DNA from: Ideonella sp.
GTDB lineage: Bacteria > Pseudomonadota > Gammaproteobacteria > Burkholderiales > Burkholderiaceae_C
Length of the DNA: 64,000 nucleotides
Assembly (NCBI RefSeq): GCF_016702655.1
Contig: NZ_JADJDO010000040.1
Coordinates: forward strand, 1-64,000
Direction of reading: 5' to 3'
In this document: positions 11,938-21,201 of the stretch, piece after piece
How positions within the stretch are numbered: the stretch's first letter is position 1
How the letters are laid out: every line of letters starts with the position of its first letter
The notes under the pieces: model-generated
Told to the model about the DNA's origin: nothing
Database searches by the model: none
What the model saw: only the letters and a program-made list of their open reading frames with translations
Made by a program: the position numbers and the translations under genes

Positions 11938-13228
11938 ATGGACAGCTTTCGCACGGTCACCGTGCTTGAGCACGAGGTCGTTCCGGTGGTCGATGTTGGG
12001 CCTGATGTCGATGGCATCGGGTCGTTTGGTGGCCGGCGACACCTGGCTGACCGAGGCCGATGCTCAGTCGCTCGTTCGGATCAATGACCTCCGTCGCGGC
12101 TTCTGTCAGCGCGTGTCCGGGGGCGTGAAGCTCGCGCAGCATTGCGGCATCGTCCGCCTGCCGACCTGCGTTCTTGAAGTCTTGCCCAAAGTCGGAATGT
12201 CCGATGCGCGGGAGCCCGAGGAGATTGCGCGGGCCCGTAGCGCACTCTTGACCATGCTCCATGATGCGCGTCGGGTGATCGTGACCAATGTCGGCGCTGT
12301 GCCACAGAAGGCCGTGCGCGCGCCGCTGCTGGATGTCTTCGTCGAAGCGTTCTTGTTGTCGGCTGTGGAACAGGCGAGGCGAGGCCTGCTGAGCCGATAT
12401 GTCGGGCATGTTGACGATCTTCCAGTGGTGAAGGGCCGCTTCAACGTGCACGGCCAGGTGAAGCGAAACTTGGGCAGGCCGCACGTCTTGCACTGTGAGT
12501 TCGACGAATTCACGGGAGACAACTCATACAACCGCGCGATCCGAGCCGCGCTGGATGCCTGCAAGGGCTGGGCGGTGCGGCCGGCTACTCAGCGCCTTTG
12601 GTTTGAAACGCAAACTCGCTTTGCTGGTGTATCTGCCCAGTCGATGTCGGCGTCCGACGTGGCGAAACTTCCGCGCGATCGAACCACGCGACGTTATGAC
12701 CAGGTGCTCACTTGGTGCGAATGGCTGCTGTCCCTCACCAGTCCAGCCCTGAGCACCGGCATGGCACGAGCACCGGGCTTGCTGTTCGACATGAACAAGT
12801 TGTTCGAAGCCTACGTCAGCGGCATGGTGGAACGCGAATCGGGTGACAATTTCGTTGTCCACCGGCAGGGGCCAGCACGGGCGCTGTCGACGCAGGGTGC
12901 AGTCGATGCGTTCATTTTGCGGCCGGACATCACGGTGTGGGAGACCGATTCCGATGGTGGTGCCGGCGACATCCACTGCGTTCTGGATGCGAAGTGGAAG
13001 CGCCTGGACCCACACGATGTCCAGTGGGGAGTCGACCAGGCCGACATCTATCAGCTGTTGGCCTACGCGGTTCGCTACCGGTGCACGACGTTGGAATTGG
13101 TCTACCCGCAGCCCAGCACCGAACTGGGTGCCTCGGAAGCCTTGCCCAGGTTCGAGATCGCCGAGAGCGGGCTGGGTACCATCAAGATTCAAGTCAAGAC
13201 GGTACCCCTTTGGACGGGCTATGAGTGA
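11938..13228 (+). CDS. mcrC: McrC-like nuclease subunit (N-terminal frameshift)
   Basis: About 430 residues. The family layout is visible: 'VTVLEHEVVPV' at the start, 'LVRINDLRRGFCQRVSGGVKLAQHCGIVRLP' (a beta-rich N-terminal domain that contacts McrB), and a C-terminal PD-(D/E)xK nuclease with 'RPDITVW' and 'VLDAKWKR'. The natural ATG at 11938 is out of frame with the body. Removing one G from the GGG run at 12018-12020 joins them through 'DVDGIGRLVAGDTW'. Without that correction translation would need a TTG at 11966 with an unrelated leader. The 2-bp gap after the repaired mcrB end indicates an operon. It is the last gene of the restriction locus; the next gene is convergent. Confidence 0.82.
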
Positions 13229-13237
13229 TGTGGGCCG

Positions 13238-13597
13238 TCAGCCGTTGGCTTTGGGCCGAAGACCCCACCGGTCAATCATCGCCTGAATTCTTGCGTTACC
13301 GTCGGGCACCAGCCTGTAGAGGTCCGACACGGCCCAACGCAGACAGTCGAGGCAAATCAGAATCTTGTCGCTGATTGCGACGTCCAAGACTCTCAGATCC
13401 AGCAGGTCGAACTTGAAGCCCTCGCTGTTGTACGAGGCGGCGATGAACTCGGCGATCCGCCTGATCTGGCCGGAGTCTCGGGTTTCGGCGAGGTGCAGCA
13501 GATCAGCAAAGGCCGAGGTTGCGGCGACAAGCGATTCCTCTGCGCGAATGTGGTGCTGCAGCATCTGCTCTTCATATTCTCGATCTGTCATGGTCAT
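13238..13597 (-). CDS. Small hypothetical protein of ICE type
   Basis: 119 residues, mostly helical and acidic, with no membrane segment or signal peptide. The C-terminal half ('FKFDLLDLRVLDVAISDKILICLDCLRW') resembles a short domain often carried by beta- and gammaproteobacterial integrative elements, possibly DUF7673, which I recall only by pattern. It converges on mcrC with 9 bp between stops. An upstream hairpin region separates it from the primase gene on the same strand. No function can be assigned. Confidence 0.6.
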   Translation of the reverse strand: MTMTDREYEEQMLQHHIRAEESLVAATSAFADLLHLAETRDSGQIRRIAEFIAASYNSEGFKFDLLDLRVLDVAISDKILICLDCLRWAVSDLYRLVPDGNARIQAMIDRWGLRPKANG

Positions 13598-13637
13598 CTC
13601 CGTTCCTGAAAGGTTGTTGGCGGCTCACTGAACCCAC

Positions 13638-13655
13638 GGCCATCTAAAGATGGCC
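13638..13655 (-). terminator. Hairpin downstream of the primase gene
   Basis: GGCCATC, loop TAAA, GATGGCC: a perfect 7-bp stem, followed by more GC-rich inverted sequence ending near 13690. It lies between the stop of the minus-strand primase and the start of the small hypothetical gene. It could end primase transcription; no clear T-tract follows. Confidence 0.4.
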
Positions 13656-13717
13656 CGGGGATTTCGGGCCCGAGGGTCCCGAAAACTCTGGATTTCGGGG
13701 AAAGCGGTGGAGGCTTG

Positions 13718-15708
13718 TCAGGGCAGCCATAGCCAACCGCTGTCGTGGGCAAGCGCACCTTTCCCAACGAGTCCAGTGATGGCCTGGCCCGCGCGTTCGG
13801 TGCGGCGGCCGACATCGCAAACCAGGCGCGGTCCGACGGCGGCGATTGCCGCCTTCAGTTCGATGCACGCCCGGCCGGGTGGTGCGCTGGCCATACCGCT
13901 GTCCATGGCCTCGCGGAACATCGGCCGCAGCACATCTAAGGCGACGCGCTGGTGCGTTCCGCCTCCGAGTTGCAGCCTTGGTGGTGAAGTGCCGACCGTG
14001 CCGGCGTGAACAACTGCGCAGGAGGACCACGGCTCTCCTTCATCGTCAGGTCCGAGGTCGATCGGCTTCAGCTCAAAGCGGCCGGATAGGCCGTCCGCGC
14101 TGTCTTTGGCCTTCGCAAGGCGCCACTGTCGAGCATCTGATTCCCGGGTGACTTCGATGCTCGCGTCCAGTGCGGCAACCAAGGAGCTGTGCCCCCGGAG
14201 GCCGCGGGCGACCTCCTTCCCCGAGTGATGGACGAGCAAAACCAAGCCGTCACACCGCAATTGCAAGTCTTTCGCAGCCTGCAGCACCACGCCCATGCCT
14301 GCGGATGCGTTCTCATCAATGGTTGGCGCAGCGGCGTTCAGCGTATCGAGGACAACAACGGACTGGCGACTGGCTGTGTTCACCGACTGCACGAGGTCTG
14401 ACACGTCGGAGCCGTTGGTCAGGTCGAATGCCTGAAGCACAAAGCGCACGCCATCAGGAAGACTGCGTTGGTTGTGCTTGACCCATGCGCGCGCGCGAAG
14501 CTGGAACCCACTTTGACCTTCAAGGGCGACGTACACGACCGGCGTCTTGCGGACACTTCTGCCACACCATGCGGTACCTTCGGCGATCGCGGCGGCCAAG
14601 TCGAGGATCAGAAAGGACTTTCCCGCCCCGCTCGGGCCAAACATCGCTGCTATGCCGGTAGCTGGCAGCACGTCACGGACGCACCAGCGCGGCGACGGCA
14701 ACGCGAGGAGATCGTTGCCGCTCAGCAGCTTGTACCGAAGCGGCAGTGTTCGCGGGCTGCTGAGAAGTGCCTTGAGGGCATCATCGCCGTCCTTCTTCCA
14801 AAGATCATTCACGTCGCTGTTCGAAGGCCAGTCGTTTGGCATGCATATGAAGTTGATGTTCGTTGCGCGTGCAACGTCCTCTGCCAGGTCTTCTTTTCCT
14901 CTGTCAGCAACCAGGACCGGAAGTGACTTTGGATAGAGGCGTTGAAGGTCCCGGATGATTGAAACGAACTTGTCCCGGTTCGAGCCAAACGCTACGACAG
15001 ATGCATGGCCGGTCGTGTTTGAGCATGCCCAGCCTTGCCCAACGCCTTCCACGATGTAGACAGCAGTCGACTGGCTGTTCAAGTTGCCGACAACGAACGT
15101 GCCTTGCATGGATGCCCTGGGCAAGGTTTACCTTCTTTCCGAAACCAGGGGGCGGGATGAACTGGATCGAGCTTGGCGTTGTCGAACCAAGCAGGCTCAC
15201 TGGTACCGCGAGGTAGCCGATGAGCGGCTGGCCGGCAACGACCTTCTTGCAGGTCTCCGGCACTACTCGTAGGCCTGCGGGCGAACCACGTTTCGATGCG
15301 ATGTATGGATGGTCGGCCTGCTGCTGGAAAGGACTCCCATAGCTCTCTGGCTGAGCTGGAAACCTGGACTGCTTGAGACTCTGTGTTTCTGAAGTCACTT
15401 CTTGGTGGCCGCGGCGCCAACGTGGGCTCTGCAGCAGTCCAGCCTACTTCTCGTGCAAGGTAGTACAGCGTGCCCGCACGAATGCCGCCGTCCGCCTTGA
15501 TCGACTTCCAGACGGCCTTGACAGTGCTCGCCCCCTCAAAGTTGGCGGCGGGGCTGCTCCAGTCGATCGCCTCGTCGAGTGAAATGCCTGCCGCTTTCGC
15601 GGCCGTGAGGATGCGTATCCATGCCTCTCGGTGGACGCCCGGATCAAGCGCACGAAGTGCGCTGCTGGCATCGAACCCGGAGTGGCTTCTTTGGCTTTGG
15701 TGTTGCAT
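13718..15708 (-). CDS. Plasmid/ICE primase-helicase with PriCT-2, Toprim and RepA-like ATPase domains (frameshifted)
   Basis: Three parts in order. First, a PriCT-2-like domain starting 'DASSALRALDPGVHREAWIRILTAAK' and ending 'GTLYYLAREVGW'. Second, a Toprim-like middle with 'HPYIASKRG.PAGLR', 'SIQFIPPPGFGKKVNL' and 'YIVEGVGQGWA'. Third, a RecA/RepA-type ATPase with Walker A 'GPSGAGKS', Walker B 'VVVLDTLNA' and 'LLVHHSGKE'. Such proteins prime and unwind DNA for replication of plasmids, phage satellites and integrative elements. Two +1 shifts break the frame: one near 15385-15400, and one removable G (CCC at 15118-15120 on the plus strand). The ATG at 15708 begins the family-like sequence, but the frame is open upstream into a separate-looking coding segment. 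Confidence 0.7.
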
Positions 15709-16035
15709 GGCGGATGTGCCTGACTGCGTGCGCGGGTCAGCTAGACACTGCGGGGCCGGCCAGTGCGCTTGACGGCATTCGCAGTTGCGCCGCAGCCGGC
15801 GTTGCATGGTCGTGAAGCCACTTCCGGACGGTACCCAGGTGCCAACGAAGTTGCCGTCCCCCGACACCGGCCGTCGGTGGAAGACGTTCAGGTGCTTCAC
15901 CCGCAACTGGTGAATCGAGCCGACCGTCGTCCCGGCCATGGCTGCAAGCTCGCGGGGACCGACCAACGTGTCTGCGTGCAGTCTGCTGATGAGCGCGACG
16001 AGTCGCATCCTGCGGTCTGGAGATTCCTGTGACAT
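15709..16035 (-). CDS. Possible small DNA-binding protein fused in frame to the primase
   Basis: The open frame of the primase extends upstream for 109 codons to an ATG at 16035. Residues 10-75 ('LVALISRLHADTLVGPRELAAMAGTTVGSIHQLRV') look like a helix-turn-helix, as in small AlpA/excisionase-like regulators beside replication genes. The next 30 residues before the primase ATG have odd composition and may be out of frame or a remnant. I infer a separate upstream gene whose stop was lost by an indel. A genuine HTH-primase fusion is the alternative. Confidence 0.45.
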
Positions 16036-16092
16036 TGATAGCCCCGTTGATTACGATCGAACCAAGTTGAAATCAATTGACGGGGTTACGCG

Positions 16093-17151
16093 ATGCCAGG
16101 AAAGTCTCAATCTCGCGACGCACGATCGCAGTCGATCCACGGGAGGGCGGAACGGGTGCCGGCAGAGAAGTGGGTTATGCGTTCACGCCGCTATCAGGGG
16201 ACAGCGGAGTCAATGCTCGAAGACCTCAGAAGTGGAGTACCGTGCCCCGAGCAATCGCATCGATTTCATACGATGTCCTTGCGGCAGGCCATCGAGGCTT
16301 TCGAAGACGGCCGGCCACCGTTGTCAGAACAGCAGGTCTACTGGCGCACCGCAGCGGCACGATTTCTACGTGCCGATTCCTCACAGGCATCCCGGCTGGG
16401 TGACCCTGAGCTAGAAATCAAGCTCGCCATCGCAAACGCAGATGGCCGCGATTCTGAAGAAGTACGTTGCCGACTTCGACGGCGATCCCGTCATGACACC
16501 GCAGATGTTGAGTCGATCGTCGCGACGCGCATATCTGAATGGCTGGCTTCCCAACTTCGAGGATGGATGGCTCTACGACGATGGTGCGCTGGTGGTTGCG
16601 CTGACCGTCGGCGACATGGTGCCTACCCCCTGCAGCGATATGTCAGAGGTTGCGCGAGCCTCCGATGCCGCGCATGCAAAGTGGAGCGGCAGATATCGTG
16701 ATCGCGTCAACGCTGCCACGAAGGAGTTGCACTCGTTTTGTGCGCACGCACGAGCTGCCTACAAGAGCGTCTTGGCGCTCCATCAACTGGACTGCGACGT
16801 TTCAGATGCAGAGTTGGCGGGTGCGACTCGCAACTCCTCCTCCTGTTCGACAGTTGCGCTGCGCGCGCTCAAGAAGCTGGAGTGTGACCTCACACGAAAA
16901 CGCTGGGCGTGCAGTCCTTGGTTCGCTGGAGCGCACTGGACCCATCGCAGACCGATCAGATCGAGGTATGCGGCGACTTGCTGTCGGAACCGGATTTGGT
17001 GTTTCTGCGCGATGTGCGCCGAGCGATCAAGTGCTTGTCGCGTCGACCGCGTCAGGAAATCACGATGGAGGCGGCTACGGCGCTCGCGAGGTCGATCTGG
17101 TATCTCCAAGTCGGCATCGCGTGGGTGGATGCCTCTATGACGGTGAACTGA
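16093..17151 (+). CDS. Hypothetical protein of mobile-element type (frameshifted)
   Basis: About 350 residues when joined across two shifts. 16093 to about 16435 reads in frame 1 ('SLRQAIEAFEDGRPPLSEQQVYWRTAAARF'). 16440 to about 16900 reads in frame 2 ('VADFDGDPVMTPQMLSRSSRRAYLNGWLPNFEDGWLYDD'). 16909 to 17151 returns to frame 1 ('VRWSALDPSQTDQIEVCGDLLSEPDLVFLRDVRRAI'). Each piece has protein-like composition and none extends far in its own frame, so one gene with two indels is most likely; two overlapping genes is the alternative. I recognise no domain. It diverges from the primase operon with a 57-bp gap that should hold both promoters. Confidence 0.5.
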
Positions 17152-17355
17152 ACAAGTTGCTTGTTGGGCTGCGGCCGAGCCGCTGGAGATCAACCGACAG
17201 TACAAAGTGGGTTTCGCCGTGCCTGGGTGCTTTGCCGGTCGCGCAAAATTGTTCATCAGCGTAGCTTGACCGGGTGGAGGCGAAGGCTCACATCTTCGAC
17301 TTCGCGCCTTCAGATGGGGTGCTCTTCCGGGCGCCTCAGGCACGGTCGGGCGCGG

Positions 17356-17386
17356 AAACCCCCCAGCACCTGGGTGCGGGGGGTTT
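17356..17386 (+). terminator. Strong GC hairpin
   Basis: AAACCCCCC pairs with GGGGGGTTT around an inner GCACC/GGTGC stem, about 200 bp after the hypothetical gene's stop. It could terminate transcription in either direction: of that gene on the plus strand, or of the putative structured RNA on the minus strand. Confidence 0.6.
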
Positions 17387-17631
17387 GGGGGTGGGTCCAT
17401 GCACCGAAGTGCACGTTCGTTGCGATGCAACGAATCTCCACATGGCGGAGCAAACGCTCCTTCGCGGGGAATTGATTTCATCAGCTCAGATACTGCTCTG
17501 AGCGAAAACACCTTCCTGGCCGACTTTGTTCAAGTCGCCAGACACCTTGCTATCAGTGCGGTGAGCCTTGCCTTTCTGCTTGGCTGGCCATGGTTGAAAA
17601 ACATCCTATGCGGACGACGATATTCGGTTCT

Positions 17632-18540
17632 CTGCACAAGTGCAGCCAACCGATCAAAGAACATGTCCGAGGTACCACCCTCGGAGGGTCGATCAGGCGC
17701 CAACCTGATCGACCCGATTCTGCTTTCGCGGCTTTCAATCTCACCCACTGGTCTTCAACCAGCGCCATTTCGCACGGTTTCGGCTTTCAATACTCCCTCG
17801 GACCACATCGGTTCAGCCCTTGGTTTCAAACTCTACTCGCCAAATCTCCTTGACTTGCGCCTCGATGGTGCCACCCATCTCAATCGGCCGTCAGTCATTC
17901 CCACGTTATCCACTTGCTACTGCGCGCCAACACGCCGCCACTCTCCAGATCGAGTCATCGCTACGCTTACCCATTAGTCGGCCATGCCGGTTTATCTGGT
18001 TTCAGTACCGCGAGATTCCAAAGCCGGTTACTTACCCGACCCGATCCATCCTCAAGTTACCGATTATGTTCCTGCGGAACACAACGGCTTGCTGACACTC
18101 CAAACAGCATCCTCTGAGGGATGCCGTTAGACGGTTAAGCTATCACCGACCCCGCATTTCTGCAGGTGCCGCTACCGGTTTCCCGGTCAGGTTCAAACGC
18201 ACAAAACAACTGTGCTCCCTCGTGCTCACACTTCTGCACGGCTGATACCATTTCTGGATATCCTGAGCCTCGTCTTTGGTACACGTCACCCTGTTGCCAT
18301 AGGTGCCGTGAGCAGGCCTTAAATCCTGCTTTCACAATGTGGCAGGCCGACATCGACATTTCCTTCGATGCGCCGTCTCCGTGTCGCCCAAACTCAGCCC
18401 GGTATACCGGGAATCAATTGAGTCGAAGAAGGCATTTCAGCCTTCAGCGCTCAGCGTAGCGGACCGAGCTTAATTACAAGCAGTCCGCTTCACCGTGCTA
18501 ACTCCTGACTGGCGGTCAGAAGCTTTGGTGCGTCCGCACC
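17632..18540 (-). ncRNA. Candidate large structured RNA
   Basis: About 0.9 kb with no convincing gene in any frame but at least nine short perfect stems: 17632/17645 (6 bp), 17666/17685 (7 bp), 17686/17715 (12 bp, loop of 6), 18067/18081 (6 bp), 18107/18124 (6 bp), 18174/18187 (5 bp), 18398/18411 (5-6 bp), 18428/18445 (6 bp) and 18527/18540 (5 bp). Read on the minus strand, the 18174-18187 stem closes a GAAA tetraloop; on the plus strand the loop would be TTTC. This and other purine-rich loops favour minus-strand transcription. Two stems (17666-17685 and 17686-17715) abut and could stack. GC is lower than in neighbouring genes. Size and layout recall giant ornate RNAs such as GOLLD or ROOL, or a group II intron. 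I find no intron domain V, so the class is open. Confidence 0.5.
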
Positions 18541-18546
18541 TGGCGC

Positions 18547-18603
18547 TTGAGTGAGGGCTTGGCGGCCCGACACTCGATTGAGTGAGAGGCTTGGCCGGCC
18601 CGA
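18547..18603. repeat. Imperfect tandem direct repeat
   Basis: Two copies of about 24-26 bp, 18547-18570 and 18578-18603, sharing TTGAGTGAG, GGCTTGGC and GGCCCGA and separated by 7 bp. They sit just outside the 5' end (minus-strand sense) of the structured-RNA candidate and may be part of it, or protein-binding sites. Confidence 0.6.
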
Positions 18604-18662
18604 TGCCAGTGTGTGGTGTTCGTGTTTGCGTGTCAATTCAAAGCTGGAATCTCTTTCTATCC

Positions 18663-18704
18663 GGTATCAACCTGTCTGGTCGGACCTTTTATGTTTGGTA
18701 TCAA
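18663..18704. repeat. Pair of GGTATCAA repeats
   Basis: GGTATCAA occurs at 18663-18670 and 18697-18704, 34 bp apart (about three helical turns), in an AT-rich stretch between the structured-RNA candidate (minus) and the next plus-strand gene. The layout suits a regulator-binding region. Read on the minus strand they give TTGATACC, a possible -35-like element, but no good -10 follows. Confidence 0.35.
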
Positions 18705-18854
18705 TGAACAGTCGATCCAGTACGAATAAAACAACATAACTAGCGGGGTCGTGCATGACCGGACCGCGTCGGACGTGTGCCGCGCGGCGGAGGGACTGAA
18801 AAAATGTTGTCCTGCGCCGAGTGTTATAGCGCCTGGCTCGTTAGGATGCCCCAC

Positions 18855-19946
18855 ATGACAGGCGCACGCACTCCTTTCGCGGACCATTTCGTCTTCACCA
18901 AGAAGGCTGTCTACATGCAGCGAATCGGCGACCTTGTCCGATCGGGGCACTCATCGTATGTGCAAGGCCGGGTCAATATCGACAAGGCCGGTTTCCTAGT
19001 CGGGAAGTTTGAAGGGCGATATTCGATATCGAGAACCAAGCTTGAGGCGTCCCGGGCGCGGCGAGCTGGAAAGTCTTCGACACGATTGCTTTTGCTACTT
19101 CAGGAAGGTCAGGACGACTTGGATTGGGTACTTCTGCATGTTCATGGAGTAAAGCTCGATTCGAGCGAGAAGTGGCGTGATGCAATCTCCGATCGAGTCA
19201 CTGTAACCGGGTATGAACTGGTACGGCTGACGAAACCGGATGAACCGCGGCCTGTTTGGACTTGGCGATATACAAAATCACGGCATGACGAGCTTCGGAA
19301 CGAAATCATTGCATGCATTCGGCAACGGAAGGATCGGGATCTTGCACGCCTGATCGAGACGACGTGGCGAACGCCCGGGTTCTACGGCGCCAGGGAACAA
19401 GTAAAAGTTCAGGAACTCATTCATTCGGAATGGAGGCGGGCCGCGGCGCCACGGAAGAGCTACCAGAGATTCCTGTTCGGATCGGATATCTTCGACGGTT
19501 GTCGGACGTGGGACTGAAACTCAGTACTCTGCGACGGCAAACCTTGACCGAGAAAAGGGCGGTTCTCATTCCGACGCCGGGACGTCAAATTCCTGTACGC
19601 ACGCAGTCCACAGTCGACGAGGATGGGGAGATGAATTGGTTCGCCTTCCTTGGCCGCGACATCAGAGTCGAAGACTTGAACGTCGAAGTGGTTGCCCTGC
19701 TCGAAGAGATCGTCGCGCGACGCATGCGTAACTCAACCTCCGCGGCGGATATTCAAGTTGCTGCGCACGAGTGGCTCACCAGCTTTCTGGGATGGCCGCA
19801 GCCTCGATTCATGTATAGCCGGCCTGCCGATATTGTTTGTCGACCCGCGAGGTCTGGTCGAGGTGATCCGCACGCTGGGCGATTTGCCGGCTGAAACCTC
19901 AGTAACTGCGCCGTCACCGGGCGCATTTCCTCGGACTCCTGTGTAG
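18855..19946 (+). CDS. ICE-type hypothetical protein (frameshifted)
   Basis: The N-terminal half ('TPFADHFVFTKKAVYMQRIGDLVRSGHSSYVQG') resembles a conserved hypothetical protein of proteobacterial integrative conjugative elements; no function is known to me. The ATG at 18855 has AGGA 8 bp upstream; earlier ATGs in frame (18804, 18846) lack this. The first frame runs to 19517. The frame ending at 19894 then continues it ('LRRLSDVGLKLSTLRRQTLTEKRAVLIPTPG', 'FAFLGRDIRVEDLNVEVVALLEEIV'), and a third frame ('LPILFVDPRGLVEVIRTLGDLPAE') ends at 19946. The shifts are near 19490 and 19800. The 3' part overlaps the opposing gene remnant. Confidence 0.55.
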
Positions 19947-20375
19947 GCCACATCGAAAGCAGAACCCGCATTCACTGAACGCAGAATGGACGTGACGCTG
20001 TTCGGACCTGCGCACGACAAGAACTCACGCACTTCATGGCCGGCGGTTGTGTAGACCACAAGTAAGTTGCTCGGTACATCGCCAACGGTCTCGCCGTACT
20101 TGTTGACGGCGGCGCCCCAGTCACTGAAAGAGATCAGCTCGTCGGATTTCGGTGTCGGCAACCCTTGGCGTTGAATTTCCTTCCAGTTCTCATCCGCGTG
20201 ACGGGCCTCATTCGCGACCACAACCGCGATACTTTCGTCGAACCACCGAGGAATCTTGCCGGGCATACCACCAGCCTCCGGCGCAGCGGTAGAACTCGGC
20301 GTGAGTACCCACCTGAGCGGTGACCTCCGCTGATACCGCTGGGGAAGGTCACCCGTGGCGCTGCTAAAAAAGTGA
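19920..20375 (-). pseudogene. Truncated metallopeptidase-like gene remnant
   Basis: In one minus frame 'MPGKIPRWFDESIAVVVANEARHADENW' is followed by 'FLSCAGPNSVTSILRSVNAGSAFD'. A 'P.WFDE..AVVV' strand after a 'HAE' motif is typical of secreted gluzincin-like (peptidase MA) proteins of about 250 residues. A 'THAEFY' motif appears just upstream in a different frame near 20320, so a frameshift lies between. Only about 60 bp separate this from the preceding secreted-protein gene, so the normal N-terminal 100 or more residues are missing. The gene is therefore truncated or fused. The C-terminal end is uncertain because of overlap with the plus-strand gene. Confidence 0.4.
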
Positions 20376-21201
20376 CGGCATGCGTCATTTTGGCTCGGTG
20401 ATCCGAATGGAGTTCGATGGCCTTGTCGACCCCATAGGCGATCACCTGGTCGGGTGCAACCGTTTCGCTGATAGCCTTCGACAGGACGCGGACCTCCTTC
20501 TGTCCGGCCGCCCTCGAATCCATGGTCACCCACAGGTACACCGTCTGGTTGACCTTGTTCCAATCCTCGCATCTGCTCAGGCAGATGCCGCGTGGATCGC
20601 CGGCAACGGCCGTGTTGAACCAACCGCTCAGGCCTGTCGCGTCGCCCAGCACGTTCGCCATGCCGCTGATGGCCAGGCCTCGGGTGAAGTTGTTCAGACT
20701 GGCGTTGTACGCCGCAGCGTTCAGCGCTATGCCGGCCGTCGTCTGCACCACGTCGGCCACCGTCACCTGGCCGTTCTCCCTGGCCAGCTTCAACGCCTTC
20801 TCGGCCGCATCGCCGATCGGCGCCTTCACACCCTTGAAAAACTTCGGGCCGCCCATCAGCGCGATGTCGCCCCGAAACTGGAGAGCGGCCTTCGAGGAAC
20901 CGGCATCCGGCGCCAGTTCGAAGCCCCGGGCTTGGAGTGATTCGCGAAGCCGCTGCGTCAAGGCTGGGCTGCCTTGGAATTCGGCATAGATGGGTGAGTC
21001 GCGGGCGACGACCAGCTCGATCTGACCGTTTGCCTTCGTCGTGATGTCGACCGGCTCCAACGTCGTCTTTTTGACCGGCACCGGCATCGCCGACTGGCCC
21101 GACGCTGCCTGCCCGGCAGGCTCGGTCTGCTGCGCTTGTACGACAGCGGGCGCGTGCAGCAGGGCCGCAACCATGACGACGATGTTGGATGTCGTCTTCA
21201 T
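20134..21201 (-). CDS. Secreted hypothetical protein
   Basis: It begins with a clear signal peptide (MKTTSNIVVMVAALLHAPAV, then cleavage near VQA-QQ). The ATG at 21201 is chosen because it shares its A with the TGA of the preceding gene (TGATG). The mature part contains 'IYAEFQGSPALTQRLRESLQARGFEL' and 'FTRGLAISGMANVLGDATGLSGWFNTAVAGDPRG', with two cysteines near 'ICLSRCEDW'. The pattern is loosely reminiscent of outer-membrane TraT-like or other ICE envelope proteins, but I cannot assign it. A poly-T run at 20369-20374 probably hides the true stop: five Ts instead of six would give TAG at about residue 275. Sequence beyond that belongs to the next gene's frame. Confidence 0.55.
   Translation of the reverse strand: MKTTSNIVVMVAALLHAPAVVQAQQTEPAGQAASGQSAMPVPVKKTTLEPVDITTKANGQIELVVARDSPIYAEFQGSPALTQRLRESLQARGFELAPDAGSSKAALQFRGDIALMGGPKFFKGVKAPIGDAAEKALKLARENGQVTVADVVQTTAGIALNAAAYNASLNNFTRGLAISGMANVLGDATGLSGWFNTAVAGDPRGICLSRCEDWNKVNQTVYLWVTMDSRAAGQKEVRVLSKAISETVAPDQVIAYGVDKAIELHSDHRAKMTHAVTFLAAPRVTFPSGISGGHRSGGYSRRVLPLRRRLVVCPARFLGGSTKVSRLWSRMRPVTRMRTGRKFNAKGCRHRNPTS

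Noticed and set aside
859..13228. DISARM or BREX system
   Set aside because: The SNF2 helicase is DrmD-like, but DrmA, DrmB (DUF1998) and DrmC are missing, and no BrxA/B/C/Z or PglX-like genes are present.
16442..17140. A separate gene starting 'MAAILKK' within the 16.1-17.15 kb hypothetical
   Set aside because: It lacks a ribosome site and its frame stops making sense near 16900; one gene with two indels explains the three segments more simply, though not proven.
17399..17977. 193-codon plus-strand open frame across the structured-RNA candidate
   Set aside because: Composition is not protein-like, no ribosome site, and it runs through perfect hairpins including the 12-bp stem; treated as chance.
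17160..18600. Group II intron as explanation of the hairpin-rich block
   Set aside because: No domain V-like 34-nt hairpin, no reverse transcriptase gene and no convincing 5' GTGYG boundary were found, so the label is not supported, though a degenerate intron is not excluded.
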